Shown: positions 46,041-55,812, counted from the first letter of the stretch. The stretch: DNA of 64,000 nt from Fervidibacillus halotolerans (GCF_026547205.1 NZ_CP106877.1:1700771-1764770), one strand, 5' to 3'. Numbers and translations: made by a program. The notes: generated by a model from the letters alone, not told the origin.

Positions 46041-46634
46041 TTAAATCGTTGATTTAAAAAAATCATCCCATTTAATGACCATCATTTTTTCACGTAAAAT
46101 ATTAAGCAAAATCGTTAGGGCTAGGAATATTAAAATGATGATAAAGGGAGAAAAGGGCTTTAAAAATTGTCCGAAAGTCGTGTAAAAGATTACGACTGGA
46201 ATATTTGATAAAAGGGAGCGGAGGGCATAGTCGGAAAAGCTTTTTCGATTTTCAAATAAACAAAAGGAAAGCAATTGAAAATGAATAAATGGAATGAGCT
46301 TTAATAACGTAATTTGCCCGGTTGTAAAGGTTGTATACGGGCCGAACCATTTATTTTTAATCCTATACAACTTTTTCGTAACAGATGGAAAAAGAATCAA
46401 AACGAGGTATGATACAAAACTAGATAAAGTTAAACCGATTAACGAAAAAAGTGAACCAAAGCCTGTTCCGAATAACACTCCACCGGCGATACATACTACG
46501 ACAACAGGAATGAAAAAAAACTGACGCAATGTAGAAAAAAGTATGAAGGCAACCGGGGCGAATATGCCACTTGATTCCAAAAAGGATATGATATAAGTTG
46601 TTTTTCCTTCCAATCGTTCCACCCTTCGTTTCAC
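46041..46634 (-). CDS. VTT-domain (TVP38/TMEM64, DedA-like) membrane protein
   Basis: 197-residue membrane protein with about five hydrophobic segments. The VTT signature FFFIPVVVVCIAGGVLFGTGFGSLFSLIGLTLSSFVSYL is followed by KLIPFIHFQLLSFCLFENRKSFSDY. Homologues are thought to act in lipid or undecaprenyl-phosphate movement; the role here is unknown. The GTG start has GGAAG upstream. It is convergent with ysdB, ending 20 bases from it. Confidence 0.85.
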   Translation of the reverse strand: MKRRVERLEGKTTYIISFLESSGIFAPVAFILFSTLRQFFFIPVVVVCIAGGVLFGTGFGSLFSLIGLTLSSFVSYLVLILFPSVTKKLYRIKNKWFGPYTTFTTGQITLLKLIPFIHFQLLSFCLFENRKSFSDYALRSLLSNIPVVIFYTTFGQFLKPFSPFIIILIFLALTILLNILREKMMVIKWDDFFKSTI

Positions 46635-46730
46635 AAATTTGCTTCCTTAACGTAAAGAAACCATTTCTATAACCTTATTCATTAAAAGAATATGAATATG
46701 TCTGTCCGAAGGGTTTTCTTCCTGCCCCTG

Positions 46731-46997
46731 CTAAAACATGCTTAAATATAGAAAACAAGCAAACTGGGCAACAATTAGAAACGGTAATCCGAGTTTGAAT
46801 GAAAGATGTTTGGTTTTGTGCCTGAAAACGTACATACCGATGGTGATTCCCAAGGCACCTCCTAATAATGCCGTCAACCAAATCGTTCGCTCTGAAATTC
46901 TCCATTTTTGGCGTTTCGCCCGCCTTTTGTCCATGCCCATTACTATAAATCCGAAAATATTCATTAATATGATCACCACAAGTATTGGTCCGATCAT
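46731..46997 (-). CDS. DUF1294 small membrane protein (YsdA-like)
   Basis: 88-residue protein with three hydrophobic segments and the DUF1294 pattern NIFGFIVMGMDKRRAKRQKWRISERTIWLTALLGGALG, then MYVFRHKTKH. The ATG has a GGGGAGGT site. It lies after the rplT terminator, so read-through or its own unresolved promoter would drive it. Corresponds to ysdA. Function unknown. Confidence 0.87.
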   Translation of the reverse strand: MIGPILVVIILMNIFGFIVMGMDKRRAKRQKWRISERTIWLTALLGGALGITIGMYVFRHKTKHLSFKLGLPFLIVAQFACFLYLSMF

Positions 46998-47022
46998 CCT
47001 TCTACCTCCCCTCGATCGATTG

Positions 47023-47059
47023 TAAAAAAACGGCCACCTGAAGAAAAGGTGACCGTTTT
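47023..47059 (-). terminator. terminator of infC-rpmI-rplT
   Basis: ACGGTCACCT and AGGTGGCCGT form the stem, followed by seven T on the minus strand. Confidence 0.93.
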
Positions 47060-47066
47060 TGTTTCT

Positions 47067-47426
47067 TTATTTATTCAATTGTTCCTTAGCGGTGTTTACC
47101 AATTGGGTAAAAGCTTCCGCATCAGAAACAGCCAAATCAGCCAACATTTTACGGTTGATTTCGATTCCTGCCAATTTCAATCCATGCATAAAACGGTTAT
47201 AGGATAATCCGTTCATCCGAGCAGCTGCATTAATACGAGCGATCCAAAGTTTCCGGAAGTCGCGTTTCCGTTGACGTCGATCCCTATACGCATATTGCAA
47301 GGATTTCATTACTTGTTGATTTGCTACTTTATATAAACGATGTTTTGAACCGTAATATCCTTTTGCTAATTTCAGTACGCGTTTACGTCGTTTGCGCGTA
47401 ACCGTACCACCTTTTACACGTGCCAT
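47067..47426 (-). CDS. rplT: 50S ribosomal protein L20
   Basis: 119-residue standard length. The N terminus is [29 protein letters not shown], and the globular part ends [21 protein letters not shown]. It binds 23S rRNA early in assembly and represses its own operon through the leader at 48263-48412. AGGAGGG site upstream; last gene of the translation operon. Confidence 0.99.
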   Translation of the reverse strand: MARVKGGTVTRKRRKRVLKLAKGYYGSKHRLYKVANQQVMKSLQYAYRDRRQRKRDFRKLWIARINAAARMNGLSYNRFMHGLKLAGIEINRKMLADLAVSDAEAFTQLVNTAKEQLNK

Positions 47427-47461
47427 TGTAAGTCCCTCCTAAAATTCTCTCGATTTGATTT

Positions 47462-47650
47462 CTAAATCATATGGCGAATACGTTTAAAATCACCGGAAGA
47501 TACTAAAGCGCCTTTGCGCAATTTCCGTTTTTGTTTTTTCGATTTATTTGCAAAGTTATGGCTTGTATATGCGTGGGAACGTTTTAGTTTTCCTGTTCCG
47601 GTTTTCTTAAATCGCTTTGCAGAGCCGCGATGAGTTTTCATTTTAGGCAT
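47462..47650 (-). CDS. rpmI: 50S ribosomal protein L35 (short form)
   Basis: 62 residues beginning [21 protein letters not shown]. subtilis L35 has 66; here the C terminus ends FKRIRHMI where relatives continue for about four more residues, so the stop codon is slightly early. The core fold is intact. AAGGAGG site; second gene of infC-rpmI-rplT. Confidence 0.98.
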   Translation of the reverse strand: MPKMKTHRGSAKRFKKTGTGKLKRSHAYTSHNFANKSKKQKRKLRKGALVSSGDFKRIRHMI

Positions 47651-47667
47651 AATAGTTCCTCCTTAAA

Positions 47668-48183
47668 TTACTTTTCTGTTTTTGGTGCCAAAACTAAGAA
47701 CATGCTACGACCGTCCATTTTCGGACTGGATTCGACTTGAGCGATATCCGCACATTCCTTTGCCAAACGATCCAAAACCTTTTGGCCGATTTCCTTATGG
47801 GTGATGGCGCGCCCTTTGAATCGAAGAGAGGCTTTCACTTTATCGCCCTTTTCGAGAAATTTCCGAGCATTACGCAGTTTCGTATTGAAATCATGCTCAT
47901 CGATCGTCGGACTGAAGCGAACTTCCTTCACATTGATGACTTTCTGTTTCTTTCTCGCTTCCTTTTCCTTCTTTTGTTGTTCGAACCGGAATTTACCGTA
48001 ATCCATAATTCTTACGACAGGCGGTTTGGCGTTTGGAGCGACAAGCACGAGATCCAAATTCCTACGGGCAGCAATTGCGAGGGCTTCGGATTTCGACTTT
48101 ATACCCAATTGTTCGCCATTTGCGTCAATCACACGAACTTCCCGGGCACGGATCCCCTCGTTGACCATCATATCTTTGCTAAT
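47668..48183 (-). CDS. infC: translation initiation factor IF-3 (ATT start)
   Basis: 171 residues with the IF-3 N domain ([18 protein letters not shown]), linker ([18 protein letters not shown]) and C domain ([17 protein letters not shown] ... [14 protein letters not shown]). The first ATG of the frame (48171) has no ribosome binding site and would cut conserved residues. Reading upstream gives ATT-AGC-AAA-GAT-ATG, with GGAGGTG 7 bases before the ATT. This restores the family N terminus MSKD. An AUU start in infC is a known device for IF-3 to limit its own synthesis. Confidence 0.95.
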   Translation of the reverse strand: MSKDMMVNEGIRAREVRVIDANGEQLGIKSKSEALAIAARRNLDLVLVAPNAKPPVVRIMDYGKFRFEQQKKEKEARKKQKVINVKEVRFSPTIDEHDFNTKLRNARKFLEKGDKVKASLRFKGRAITHKEIGQKVLDRLAKECADIAQVESSPKMDGRSMFLVLAPKTEK

Positions 48184-48262
48184 ATTAAGACACCTCCAAA
48201 GGTTAATTGAATTTTACCGTTTGGGAATTCGATATTTTTGATCGGACACTTATCCTTCATCA

Positions 48263-48412
48263 AAAAAATAGTGCAGGCAAAAACACCCGCACTATTTTTT
48301 ATATGTTCAAACATATAAAATTCATTCATCTCCGGTAAACCTGCAAACTGCTTGAAAAGCGTCCGTCAGGTGAGAAGCGGGTGCTTCTTCTTTTCCACAA
48401 ACAGTATTTAAA
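48263..48412 (-). ncRNA. L20 (infC operon) autoregulatory leader
   Basis: The leader contains GTGGAAAAGAAGAAGCACC, CGCTTCTCACCTGACGGACG and TTTGCAGGTTTACCGGAG, the segments of the Bacillus L20 leader that mimic the L20 site on 23S rRNA. It ends in a terminator AAATAGTGC/GCACTATTT with seven T (48263-48301). L20 binding is expected to promote termination before infC. Confidence 0.9.
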
Positions 48413-48422
48413 TTACCTTTAA

Positions 48423-48451
48423 AATATAGCATATGGATTTTTTGCTGTCAA
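48423..48451 (-). promoter_or_regulatory. infC operon promoter
   Basis: TTGACA (48446-48451), 17-base spacer, TATATT (48423-48428) preceded by TGC (extended -10). Confidence 0.93.
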
Positions 48452-48504
48452 TACATTTCTGTCCTAACATTTTTCAATGTTGTTTGATCATCGAATTTTC
48501 GACT

Positions 48505-50448
48505 TTATTTTTGTACCGTTCTTTTTACCTCTTGCAAAATATCTTCAAGAAATTGATCGAAGGAAGCGGTAACGGACTTTTGTTCCCCATATTTTCGGAC
48601 ATTCACTGTTTGATTTGTCATTTCCTGATCTCCTACAACGAGCATATAAGGAATTTTTTGGATTTGGGCTTCCCGAATTTTATAACCAATTTTTTCATCC
48701 CTTGCATCCAGTTCAACACGAATTCCAGCACTTTTTAACTTATCCACTACCTGTTTCGCATAGTCATAGTGGGCATCTGGAGATACCGGTATCACTTGAA
48801 CTTGAACTGGAGCAAGCCATGTTGGAAAGGCTCCTTTATATTCTTCGATTAAATAGGCAACAAAGCGTTCCATCGTCGATACGACACCCCGATGGATTAC
48901 GACCGGTCGATGGGGTTTCCCGTCTTCACCAACATATGTTAAATCAAATCGTTCAGGGAGTAAAAAGTCCAATTGTACCGTCGATAACGTTTCCTCTTTA
49001 CCGAGGGCCGTTTTCACTTGAACATCTAATTTTGGTCCGTAAAAGGCCGCCTCTCCTTCCGCTTCAAAATAATCTAAATTCAAATCATCCATCGCTTCCT
49101 TCAACATACTTTGTGCCCGTTCCCACATTTCATCATCGTCGAAATATTTTTCCGTATCTTCCGGATCCCGATAGGATAGGCGGAATGAATAATCGGTAAT
49201 TTGAAAGTCTTCGTACACTTCCATTATCAATTCGACAACTCGTTTAAATTCTTCTTTAATTTGATCCGGTCGGACGAATATATGGGCATCATTTAATGTC
49301 ATCCCTCGGACCCGTTGAAGTCCAGATAAAGCACCACTCATCTCGTATCGGTGCATCATACCGAGTTCAGCGATACGAATCGGTAATTCCCGATAGCTAT
49401 GAATCGTATTTTTGTAAACCATCATATGGTGCGGACAGTTCATCGGTCGAAGGACCAGTTGTTCATTGTCCATTTCCATTACGGGGAACATATCTTCCCG
49501 ATAATGATCCCAATGTCCGCTTGTTTTATATAAATCGACACTTCCAAGAACAGGTGTATATACATGGTCATAACCTAAGCTGACTTCTTTATCTACAATA
49601 TATCGCTCGATCGTACGGCGAATCGTCGCACCCTTTGGTAGCCAGAGGGGTAATCCTTGTCCGACTAATTGATTGTTCGTAAACAAATCGAGTTCCTTCC
49701 CGATTTTTCGATGATCCCGTTGCTTCGCCTCTTCCAGCATATGCAAATAATTTTTCAAATCTTCCTTTTTGAAAAAGGCCGTACCGTAGATCCGTTGCAA
49801 CATTTTATTATCGCTATTTCCACGCCAATAAGCCCCAGCGATATTTAATAATTTAAATTCTTTAATTTTACCGGTTGAAGGGACATGAACACCTCGACAT
49901 AGATCGAAAAATTCCCCTTGCTTGTAAATCGTAATCTGTTCATCTTCAGGAATATCGTCAATTAACTCTAGCTTATATTCATCGCCGATTTCCTGATACA
50001 TTTGAATGGCTTCTTCCCTTGTAACGACTTTCCGTTCGATTACCAAATTTTCATTGATAATCTTTTTCATTTCCTTTTCAATCAATGGTAAATGTTCCGG
50101 AGTAATCGATTCATCCAAATCGATATCGTAATAAAATCCATTTTCAATCACCGGCCCTACACCGAGCTTGACATTTTTAAATAGCCGTTTAATCGCTTGA
50201 GCCATCAAATGGGCAGTAGAGTGTCGTAAAATATCCAAGCTTTCCGGATCTTTATCTGTCAATATTTGAATGGCCCCATCCTCTTCTAAAGGTGTTCTTA
50301 AATCAACGAATGTTTCGTTAAATTTTCCAGCAATAGCCCGTTTTTTTAATCCAGGGCTAATCGAGGCAGCGATTTCCTCCGTTGTCGTTCCCTTCGGATA
50401 TTGTTTTGTTGCTCCATCTGGAAATGTGATGTTCATCATTTCTGACAT
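48505..50448 (-). CDS. thrS: threonyl-tRNA synthetase
   Basis: 647-residue class II synthetase. In order: TGS domain (about 1-65; [16 protein letters not shown]), second additional editing domain with [10 protein letters not shown], and the catalytic core with [13 protein letters not shown] (zinc-binding Cys and His) and [10 protein letters not shown]-like [25 protein letters not shown], then the C-terminal anticodon-binding domain. The ATG has a GGGAGGAA site. Controlled by a T-box leader. Confidence 0.98.
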   Translation of the reverse strand: MSEMMNITFPDGATKQYPKGTTTEEIAASISPGLKKRAIAGKFNETFVDLRTPLEEDGAIQILTDKDPESLDILRHSTAHLMAQAIKRLFKNVKLGVGPVIENGFYYDIDLDESITPEHLPLIEKEMKKIINENLVIERKVVTREEAIQMYQEIGDEYKLELIDDIPEDEQITIYKQGEFFDLCRGVHVPSTGKIKEFKLLNIAGAYWRGNSDNKMLQRIYGTAFFKKEDLKNYLHMLEEAKQRDHRKIGKELDLFTNNQLVGQGLPLWLPKGATIRRTIERYIVDKEVSLGYDHVYTPVLGSVDLYKTSGHWDHYREDMFPVMEMDNEQLVLRPMNCPHHMMVYKNTIHSYRELPIRIAELGMMHRYEMSGALSGLQRVRGMTLNDAHIFVRPDQIKEEFKRVVELIMEVYEDFQITDYSFRLSYRDPEDTEKYFDDDEMWERAQSMLKEAMDDLNLDYFEAEGEAAFYGPKLDVQVKTALGKEETLSTVQLDFLLPERFDLTYVGEDGKPHRPVVIHRGVVSTMERFVAYLIEEYKGAFPTWLAPVQVQVIPVSPDAHYDYAKQVVDKLKSAGIRVELDARDEKIGYKIREAQIQKIPYMLVVGDQEMTNQTVNVRKYGEQKSVTASFDQFLEDILQEVKRTVQK

Positions 50449-50563
50449 CGATTTTTCCTCCCTTTTTCTTTATATCAACGGTTGTACCGCTGTGTGGCAA
50501 CGATTTTTATTCAGGTTATGGAACTAAAGCAAATAAACCGGAACGTCCTTTACGAGGAAAAAT

Positions 50564-50825
50564 AAAAAACCCGCCCCTAAAACTAGGGGCGAGTATCATC
50601 CCGCGGTTCCACCCTGATTCCCGTTTCCGAAAACGCTTTGTTAGAAAACGGCTCATCAAAAGATAACGGTTAATCCGTCAACCATTACTCAGTCAATTTC
50701 CGTTCATGGTTGAAGTTTGAAGGGGGTAAGTTTTTTATCCGTGTCGGGAAATTTCCAGCCGATGATTTCCCTCTCTGTAGACCGTAATAAAAAACCCATG
50801 TCCTTCGCATCACTTGTTTCATATT
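50564..50825 (-). ncRNA. T-box leader (tRNA-Thr) of thrS
   Basis: The T-box CAGGGTGGAACCGCGG lies at 50601-50616 and the terminator CTCGCCCCTA/TAGGGGCGGG with a T-run at 50564-50593. Upstream stem I sequence extends to about 50820. AACTTACCCCC near 50730 is a likely place for the ACC specifier. Only one T-box copy is present. Confidence 0.95.
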
Positions 50826-50847
50826 CGTTATTTTCTAGTTAAATTGT

Positions 50848-50876
50848 ATTATAAATTCTTTACATGTGAAATGCAA
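50848..50876 (-). promoter_or_regulatory. thrS promoter
   Basis: TTGCAT (50871-50876), 17-base spacer, TATAAT (50848-50853). It lies just after the ytxC stop. Confidence 0.75.
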
Positions 50877-50909
50877 GGGGTGCAGAGAAAAATAGGGGAT
50901 ATAACAGTT

Positions 50910-51731
50910 TTAAAATTGATTTTTCCATCCTTCTAAAGGAAATATTTGTAATTTTTCTTCAAAAATATTTTTCAAAGTAAAAATAATTCCCTGTTCCGGG
51001 TTTTTTGTATATACGTTAATATCATTCGGAGCGATGGAAATGAGCGGAGCAATAATTGCCGAATCTACATAAACGGGATGGCTAGACAGCAGTTTTCGAT
51101 CGATTTTTTTATACAGATCCAATGGCGAAATTTCCCTTCTATTCTCATCAAAAAAGGAAAATCGATCCCGCTCCACAATATAAATTCGATCCATTTGTGG
51201 CGGCCGATTCCGAACAAAATCCCGCAAATAATTTAAAAACATTTGGTAATCTTGCTCCAATTTGTACTCATCGATCGCCATTGTAATATAAGTGGTTAAT
51301 TGATCGAGGTAAAAACGAAGGCGAAATTTCACAAACGCTTCGAAAGAAAAAGTCTCTTCCCTTTTCAACAATTCCCATATCGCCTCGTCCATTCGTTTTT
51401 CTTCATCATTGAAATCGACTAATGAAGAAACGTCTTTTCGTTCCCCATTTGCAATGGATTGAGCGATATCGATAATTTGTAGTTGTTCGACCGAGTCTCG
51501 ATAATAAAATTCTTCACGTAAAATATTTTTCCACCACTCGATTCGTTTCGCTTTCAATAATTGTTTGAATCCTTGTTTTAACTCAAAGAGTGCTTGTTCC
51601 CGATCCTGTTCATCGAAGGTGATCGATAGGCGGAAACCTCGCCTTTCCAGCCGTAGGGAAGGAGCATTTTTTTCCAATCGTTCATATAAAAAAGTTAGAT
51701 CTTCCGGGTTATGGAAATCGATATTGACCAA
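50910..51731 (-). CDS. YtxC-like sporulation protein
   Basis: 273-residue soluble protein of the YtxC family. Recognisable segments are AFVKFRLRFYLDQLTTYITMAIDEYKLEQDYQMFLNYLRDFV and the C-terminal PVYVDSAIIAPLISIAPNDINVYT. The family is annotated as a putative sporulation protein; no biochemical role is known. The start is TTG, with an AAGGGGGG site. It lies between dnaI and thrS, as ytxC does in B. subtilis. Confidence 0.85.
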   Translation of the reverse strand: MVNIDFHNPEDLTFLYERLEKNAPSLRLERRGFRLSITFDEQDREQALFELKQGFKQLLKAKRIEWWKNILREEFYYRDSVEQLQIIDIAQSIANGERKDVSSLVDFNDEEKRMDEAIWELLKREETFSFEAFVKFRLRFYLDQLTTYITMAIDEYKLEQDYQMFLNYLRDFVRNRPPQMDRIYIVERDRFSFFDENRREISPLDLYKKIDRKLLSSHPVYVDSAIIAPLISIAPNDINVYTKNPEQGIIFTLKNIFEEKLQIFPLEGWKNQF

Positions 51732-51832
51732 GCTTTTCCCCCCTTGAGGAAATCCTGTTTCATATATATGGGAGGCTTGGTCAATTTAGAAGTATTCGTG
51801 AAAAATTCATGTCAAATATACATGCTGAAACA

Positions 51833-52780
51833 TTAATTTGTAGAATCCTTCAACCGTTTATTGGAACCGTCGATCATAACAGGCTCCGCTAAAAATTGGA
51901 TGCGTTCAATAATGCGGGCTGCTTTCACCTTTTCCTCTTCTCCACGTTGGGTATACGCCAAATGATGTTCCAATTCAGCTAAATTAAAATTGGAAGTAAA
52001 AAAAGTCGGACGTCTTTCAATCATTCGATGTTGAAGAATCGGACCAAGTACTTCATCCCTTGCCCAACTAGAAACCATTTCTGCACCGATATCATCAAAC
52101 ATAAGAACGGGCGCATTTTTTAATAGTTCCAGTTTTTCCCTCATCGTTTGATCATTGATGGACTGTTTCATTTCTCGAATAAGTTCTGGGACATAAACGA
52201 TGAAACTTTGAATATTTTTTTCTGCCAAACCGTTTGCAATCGCCCCGAGCAAAAAGGTTTTTCCAGTGCCAAAGGGGCCATAAAGATATAAACCTTTTTG
52301 AAAATTGGTTCCGTCATAGGCAATTAGAAATTGTTCAGCCTTTTTAATCGCCTTCAAACGGTTCGGAGTATCGATGTACACATCTCCCATTTCACCGTGC
52401 AAACTCTCCTTCGGCATATACAAACAACGAATTAATCCCTCAACCCTTTTTCGCTCATCCTCTTTCATTTTTAATGGACATGGAACATAGTGGACATCGA
52501 TTCCATTTGCTTTTATTACTAGTTCTGGTTCATACCCGGGAATAATATTTTTACATTGGGCGAGAGAAGAACAATCTTTGCAACCCTTACTTTGTGAAAT
52601 AAATTCATATAATTTTCCCAAACTCCGGTCGACCATCGATCGGGTAATTTCATTTTTATGTTTTTCGATAAACGCTCGCACATCCTGGTCGGAGAGGATT
52701 TCATTTTTTATTCGTTCGAATCGTTGTTGAAAATCTCCCCGTTCATTAAAACGATTTAGTGTATCCCCTATTTTTTTCAC
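51833..52780 (-). CDS. dnaI: primosomal protein DnaI (helicase loader)
   Basis: 315-residue AAA+ loader of the DnaC replicative helicase. A zinc-binding cysteine cluster (CKDCSSLAQCKN ... PCPLK) in the N-terminal domain precedes the ATPase with Walker A YGPFGTGKTFL and Walker B LMFDDIGAE. The chosen GTG at 52780 has AGGGAAGTGG upstream, and the resulting MKKIGDTLNRF lines up with MEPIGRSLQ of B. subtilis. A GTG at 52819 overlaps the dnaB stop but lacks a site. It is downstream of dnaB in the nrdR-dnaB-dnaI cluster. Confidence 0.94.
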   Translation of the reverse strand: MKKIGDTLNRFNERGDFQQRFERIKNEILSDQDVRAFIEKHKNEITRSMVDRSLGKLYEFISQSKGCKDCSSLAQCKNIIPGYEPELVIKANGIDVHYVPCPLKMKEDERKRVEGLIRCLYMPKESLHGEMGDVYIDTPNRLKAIKKAEQFLIAYDGTNFQKGLYLYGPFGTGKTFLLGAIANGLAEKNIQSFIVYVPELIREMKQSINDQTMREKLELLKNAPVLMFDDIGAEMVSSWARDEVLGPILQHRMIERRPTFFTSNFNLAELEHHLAYTQRGEEEKVKAARIIERIQFLAEPVMIDGSNKRLKDSTN

Positions 52781-52815
52781 AGCATCCACTTCCCTTTTCC
52801 GCTGACCTGTATCCG

Positions 52816-54183
52816 TCACCGGTTTTTATACTTTTTCAATCGTTCCTCCATTTTTTTCTTTTCCTCTTCAAAATTTTCAATTTCTTCATCTTTCACGTTC
52901 TGTTGTTGACGATGTTCAAACCAATCGGGCAATTGTTCCGATCGGATCGGTTTTCGTCGATTATTTTGTCGCTTGTCCTTTTGCCACTCCATATATTGTT
53001 TATGTTCATTCTTTGCTAACTCCATCGCTTCCTTGACGGTTTTAATATTTTTACGTGCCCAATGGGAAGCAATTTTTTCTACAAAACCCTTTGATAATTT
53101 CATATCCGTCCGTAGTAAACAGTAATGGATTAATACATTTGCGACGCCTGGATTTAACTTTTGCTTTAACATCACATTTTCAATTAATTGTAGATCCGAC
53201 GCAGCAGGTTCAGAACCGTTGGAAATATCTTCTAATAGTTGGCGTGGACTAACCGTTTCCAAATATCGAATAAACCGTTCTTCCTTCGTTTTCGGCACGT
53301 TGATATCCGATTGATAAACGGGACTTTGCGTCCGATCGACGAGCTTCGGTAACGATTGATAATGCATAATCGTATACCAATCCCTAGCTTCCTTTCGCAT
53401 TTTTTCCACATCGATTTCATTTTCTTCATCGATCGATGCAAGAACGATATTTTTCATTTCAATCGGAGAAATTCCATATAAAAATGCCAGCTTCATAATC
53501 GTATCTTTCACTTCATCCGTGATCGCTTTTTTAGGGACGAGGGATTCATGCAATCCTGCTAAAAACAAATCGAAATCAAAATGATCCAGCTCCACATGAA
53601 CGGGCGACGATTCCGGTTTATCCGACATTTTCATCACTTCCTGTTCAGTGGGAACGTCGGATTGGGTAATCGATGAAGCAGAAGAAGCAAATACTTGTTG
53701 AAAATCCTTCGTCACCTTTTCGTATTCAGAAATCGAAATTACATCATCACCAAACCACTTTTTCAAGCGAGTATAATAATTTCGTCCCATCTTTTGAAAT
53801 AAAAAAATGTTCAACAATCCGTCGGAAAAAAATTGCTTTGGTGACAGCGGAGGTTTTAATACGTATAAAAAGGAACGATGGCTTTCTTTTTTTTTCACAA
53901 AGGAATCCATTAATCCGATCGCTTCGAGTTTTTGTCTCGTTTCATAAATCGTTTGTAAATTTGAATTCAACACATTCATTAAGTAATAATGGGAATACGG
54001 TTCAGATTGTAACCGATTTTCTTCCACCTGGTTCTTCAGCGTAAAATATAAACTAATTGCAAGGGGACCGATTAACGGTTGATATAAAAAAGTCAACACT
54101 TTTCCATCTCCTTCGTTAAACGGCCCGTCTACAGAAACAACATATTCATCGGCGGGGATCAATTCTTTCCAGTGGGGATTCAT
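52816..54183 (-). CDS. dnaB: replication initiation and membrane attachment protein DnaB
   Basis: 455-residue DnaB/DnaD-family primosomal protein (not the helicase, which is DnaC in Bacillus). The N-terminal winged-helix domain (YVVSVDGPFNEGDGKVLTFLYQPLIGPLAISLYFTL) is followed by DDBH2 regions, the second with a YxxxIxxxW-like motif (VKEAMELAKNEHKQYMEWQK). A basic, glutamate-rich C terminus follows. It acts with DnaD and DnaI at oriC and at restarted forks. Confidence 0.95.
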   Translation of the reverse strand: MNPHWKELIPADEYVVSVDGPFNEGDGKVLTFLYQPLIGPLAISLYFTLKNQVEENRLQSEPYSHYYLMNVLNSNLQTIYETRQKLEAIGLMDSFVKKKESHRSFLYVLKPPLSPKQFFSDGLLNIFLFQKMGRNYYTRLKKWFGDDVISISEYEKVTKDFQQVFASSASSITQSDVPTEQEVMKMSDKPESSPVHVELDHFDFDLFLAGLHESLVPKKAITDEVKDTIMKLAFLYGISPIEMKNIVLASIDEENEIDVEKMRKEARDWYTIMHYQSLPKLVDRTQSPVYQSDINVPKTKEERFIRYLETVSPRQLLEDISNGSEPAASDLQLIENVMLKQKLNPGVANVLIHYCLLRTDMKLSKGFVEKIASHWARKNIKTVKEAMELAKNEHKQYMEWQKDKRQNNRRKPIRSEQLPDWFEHRQQQNVKDEEIENFEEEKKKMEERLKKYKNR

Positions 54184-54201
54184 TCTAACATCTCCAAACC
54201 A

Positions 54202-54669
54202 TCATTCATGTTCCTCTTCTTTTTTTAACAATTCCTTTAATTCTTCGAGAAATACGTTAAAATCCTTGAATTGTCGATAAACGGAAGCAAAGCGGACATA
54301 TGCAACCTCATCGATTTTGGCTAATTTATCCATCACCATCTCTCCGATCGTGGCACTTTTAATTTCGGATATGCCCGTGCTTCTCAATTCCCTTTCAATT
54401 TCTAACGTCACTTCTTCCAACTGTTCAAGGGAAACCGGTCTTTTTTCACACGCCTTGATTAATCCTCGCAATATTTTTTCTCGGCTAAATTCTTCCCTTG
54501 TTCCCTCTTTTTTAATAACGATCAGCGGTATTTCTTCTACCTTTTCAAAGGTGGTGAATCGATAACCACATTGTTCACATTCACGACGCCTTCTAATCGA
54601 ACGGGCATCATCAACCGGTCTTGAATCGATAACGCGAGTGCTATTACTATGACAGGATGGACATTTCAC
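54202..54669 (-). CDS. nrdR: transcriptional repressor NrdR
   Basis: 155-residue ribonucleotide reductase regulator. A zinc ribbon with CPSC (Cys3, Cys6) and CEQC (Cys31, Cys34) precedes an ATP-cone domain ([29 protein letters not shown]). It senses ATP/dATP. The start is GTG, with a GGAGGTG site. It is the first gene before dnaB, separated by 18 bases. Confidence 0.97.
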   Translation of the reverse strand: MKCPSCHSNSTRVIDSRPVDDARSIRRRRECEQCGYRFTTFEKVEEIPLIVIKKEGTREEFSREKILRGLIKACEKRPVSLEQLEEVTLEIERELRSTGISEIKSATIGEMVMDKLAKIDEVAYVRFASVYRQFKDFNVFLEELKELLKKEEEHE

Positions 54670-54702
54670 GATTCCACCTCCTAAAGGTTTTCTTCTTACC
54701 CA

Positions 54703-55095
54703 TTAATTTTTCTTCCCTGAAAAAGGAAGTTGTTGGTCTAAATACTTGTAAAAGGATTCCACGACACTTTTCAATTTTGGATATAGGCCAAGGGGAGCAA
54801 AACTTTCCGAAGAAATCATAAAATCGACGGAAACTTCAAAGGGTCTTACTTGAATCACAGTTGCAACGATGAACGCTTTCGGATTTTTATGAAGTTGTGC
54901 CGCAATTTCTCCCCGTTCTTTCGACGTAGTGGAAACGGTAATGTTCGGATTTTTTTCAAACATATCGATTACTGTTTGATAAACTTTGTCAAAAGCAGTT
55001 TTATAATAATGGCTTTTTAAATCGGAATCGAAATGTTCATCTCCTGTTTCACACTGCCTTTGCCAACGCTGAAAAATCGACTTCTTTTTGGCCAT
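54703..55095 (-). CDS. conserved cytosolic protein of unknown function
   Basis: 130-residue soluble protein I cannot name. A basic start (MAKKKSIFQRWQRQCETGDEHFD) is followed by KSHYYKTAFDKVYQTVIDMFEKN and a beta-rich stretch (NITVSTTSKERGEIAAQL ... FIVATVIQVRPFEVSVDFMIS). There is no signal peptide, membrane segment or catalytic motif. It lies 33 bases upstream of nrdR and probably shares its transcript. The alternating hydrophobic pattern suggests a small alpha/beta fold. Confidence 0.75.
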   Translation of the reverse strand: MAKKKSIFQRWQRQCETGDEHFDSDLKSHYYKTAFDKVYQTVIDMFEKNPNITVSTTSKERGEIAAQLHKNPKAFIVATVIQVRPFEVSVDFMISSESFAPLGLYPKLKSVVESFYKYLDQQLPFSGKKN

Positions 55096-55271
55096 ACAGA
55101 TCGTTCCTTTCTTTCAAAATACGATATTTGCCTAATTTTATCATACTATATTTCCACATGTTAAGAAAAGTACAGATTAAAAAGGGGATTCATCTTTTGA
55201 TTGGTCTGGGGAATAATTGAAATTGATCACGTAAAAAATCTTGAACATGAAAAATCTTTAAACTATCTTGA

Positions 55272-55303
55272 TAAAAAAAGGATGATGTTGACAAACATCA
55301 CCC
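55272..55303 (-). terminator. terminator after speD
   Basis: GGGTGATGTT and AACATCATCC form the stem, followed by seven T on the minus strand. Confidence 0.9.
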
Positions 55304-55312
55304 AATAGAGAA

Positions 55313-55696
55313 TTAAAGGAGTGCCTTTTGTTTTAAAACTAGATTTTGAACTTGCCCAGTACCCCTCGACAATTCCAATGTTTCCCTTGATTTCGCTTCC
55401 AATTTTTCTGCAATATAATTTGCTGCTATATTTGGATCCAAATCACCACAAGTATATACATCGATGCTTGCATATCCGTGTTCTGGAAAGGTGTGGATCG
55501 TTAAATGGGATTCGGAAATGATTACAACACCACTTACCCCTTGGGGAGCAAATTTGTGAAAAGCTACTTCCCTTATTTCTGCTCCTGATTTTAAAGCAGC
55601 ATCCACCAAAATTTTTTCAATGCAATTCACATCATTAAGTTTATTAAACTCACAACCCCAGAGCTCGGATATAACATGTCTTCCTAATGTGTCCAT
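55313..55696 (-). CDS. speD: S-adenosylmethionine decarboxylase proenzyme
   Basis: 127-residue class 1B enzyme that makes decarboxylated SAM for spermidine synthesis. The proenzyme cleaves itself between Glu62 and Ser63 in [18 protein letters not shown], generating the pyruvoyl group on Ser63; His68 and Cys83 (VYTCGD) are the other catalytic residues. AAGGGGGAAG ribosome binding site. Its leader can pair with this site (see the leader entry). It is monocistronic, between gapB and the unknown cytosolic protein. Confidence 0.97.
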   Translation of the reverse strand: MDTLGRHVISELWGCEFNKLNDVNCIEKILVDAALKSGAEIREVAFHKFAPQGVSGVVIISESHLTIHTFPEHGYASIDVYTCGDLDPNIAANYIAEKLEAKSRETLELSRGTGQVQNLVLKQKALL

Positions 55697-55701
55697 ACAA
55701 G

Positions 55702-55812
55702 CTTCCCCCTTTTTTATATTTTTTCATACAAAGGAAAGAATCCGTTTTATAACTACTACGGGGGAAAGTTAGTCCGAAGAGGTCCTAACCCTTTCAGTAG
55801 CTATATTACACG
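55702..55812 (-). promoter_or_regulatory. structured speD 5' leader with potential anti-Shine-Dalgarno pairing
   Basis: About 110 untranslated bases. A large hairpin (55800-55753) is formed by CTACT/AGTAG and GAAAGGGTTAG/CTAACTTTC, with loop GACCTCTTCGGA. Its 3' side contains TTCCCCC (minus strand, 55766-55760), perfectly complementary to GGGGGAA of the speD ribosome binding site (55709-55703). The two pairings partly exclude each other, as in translational switches. I do not recognise this as a known riboswitch class. Ligand (SAM, polyamine or none) is unknown. Confidence 0.5.

Noticed and set aside
48615-49199. 194-codon plus-strand ORF
   Set aside because: Antisense to the thrS catalytic and anticodon-binding domains; the composition is a mirror of thrS.
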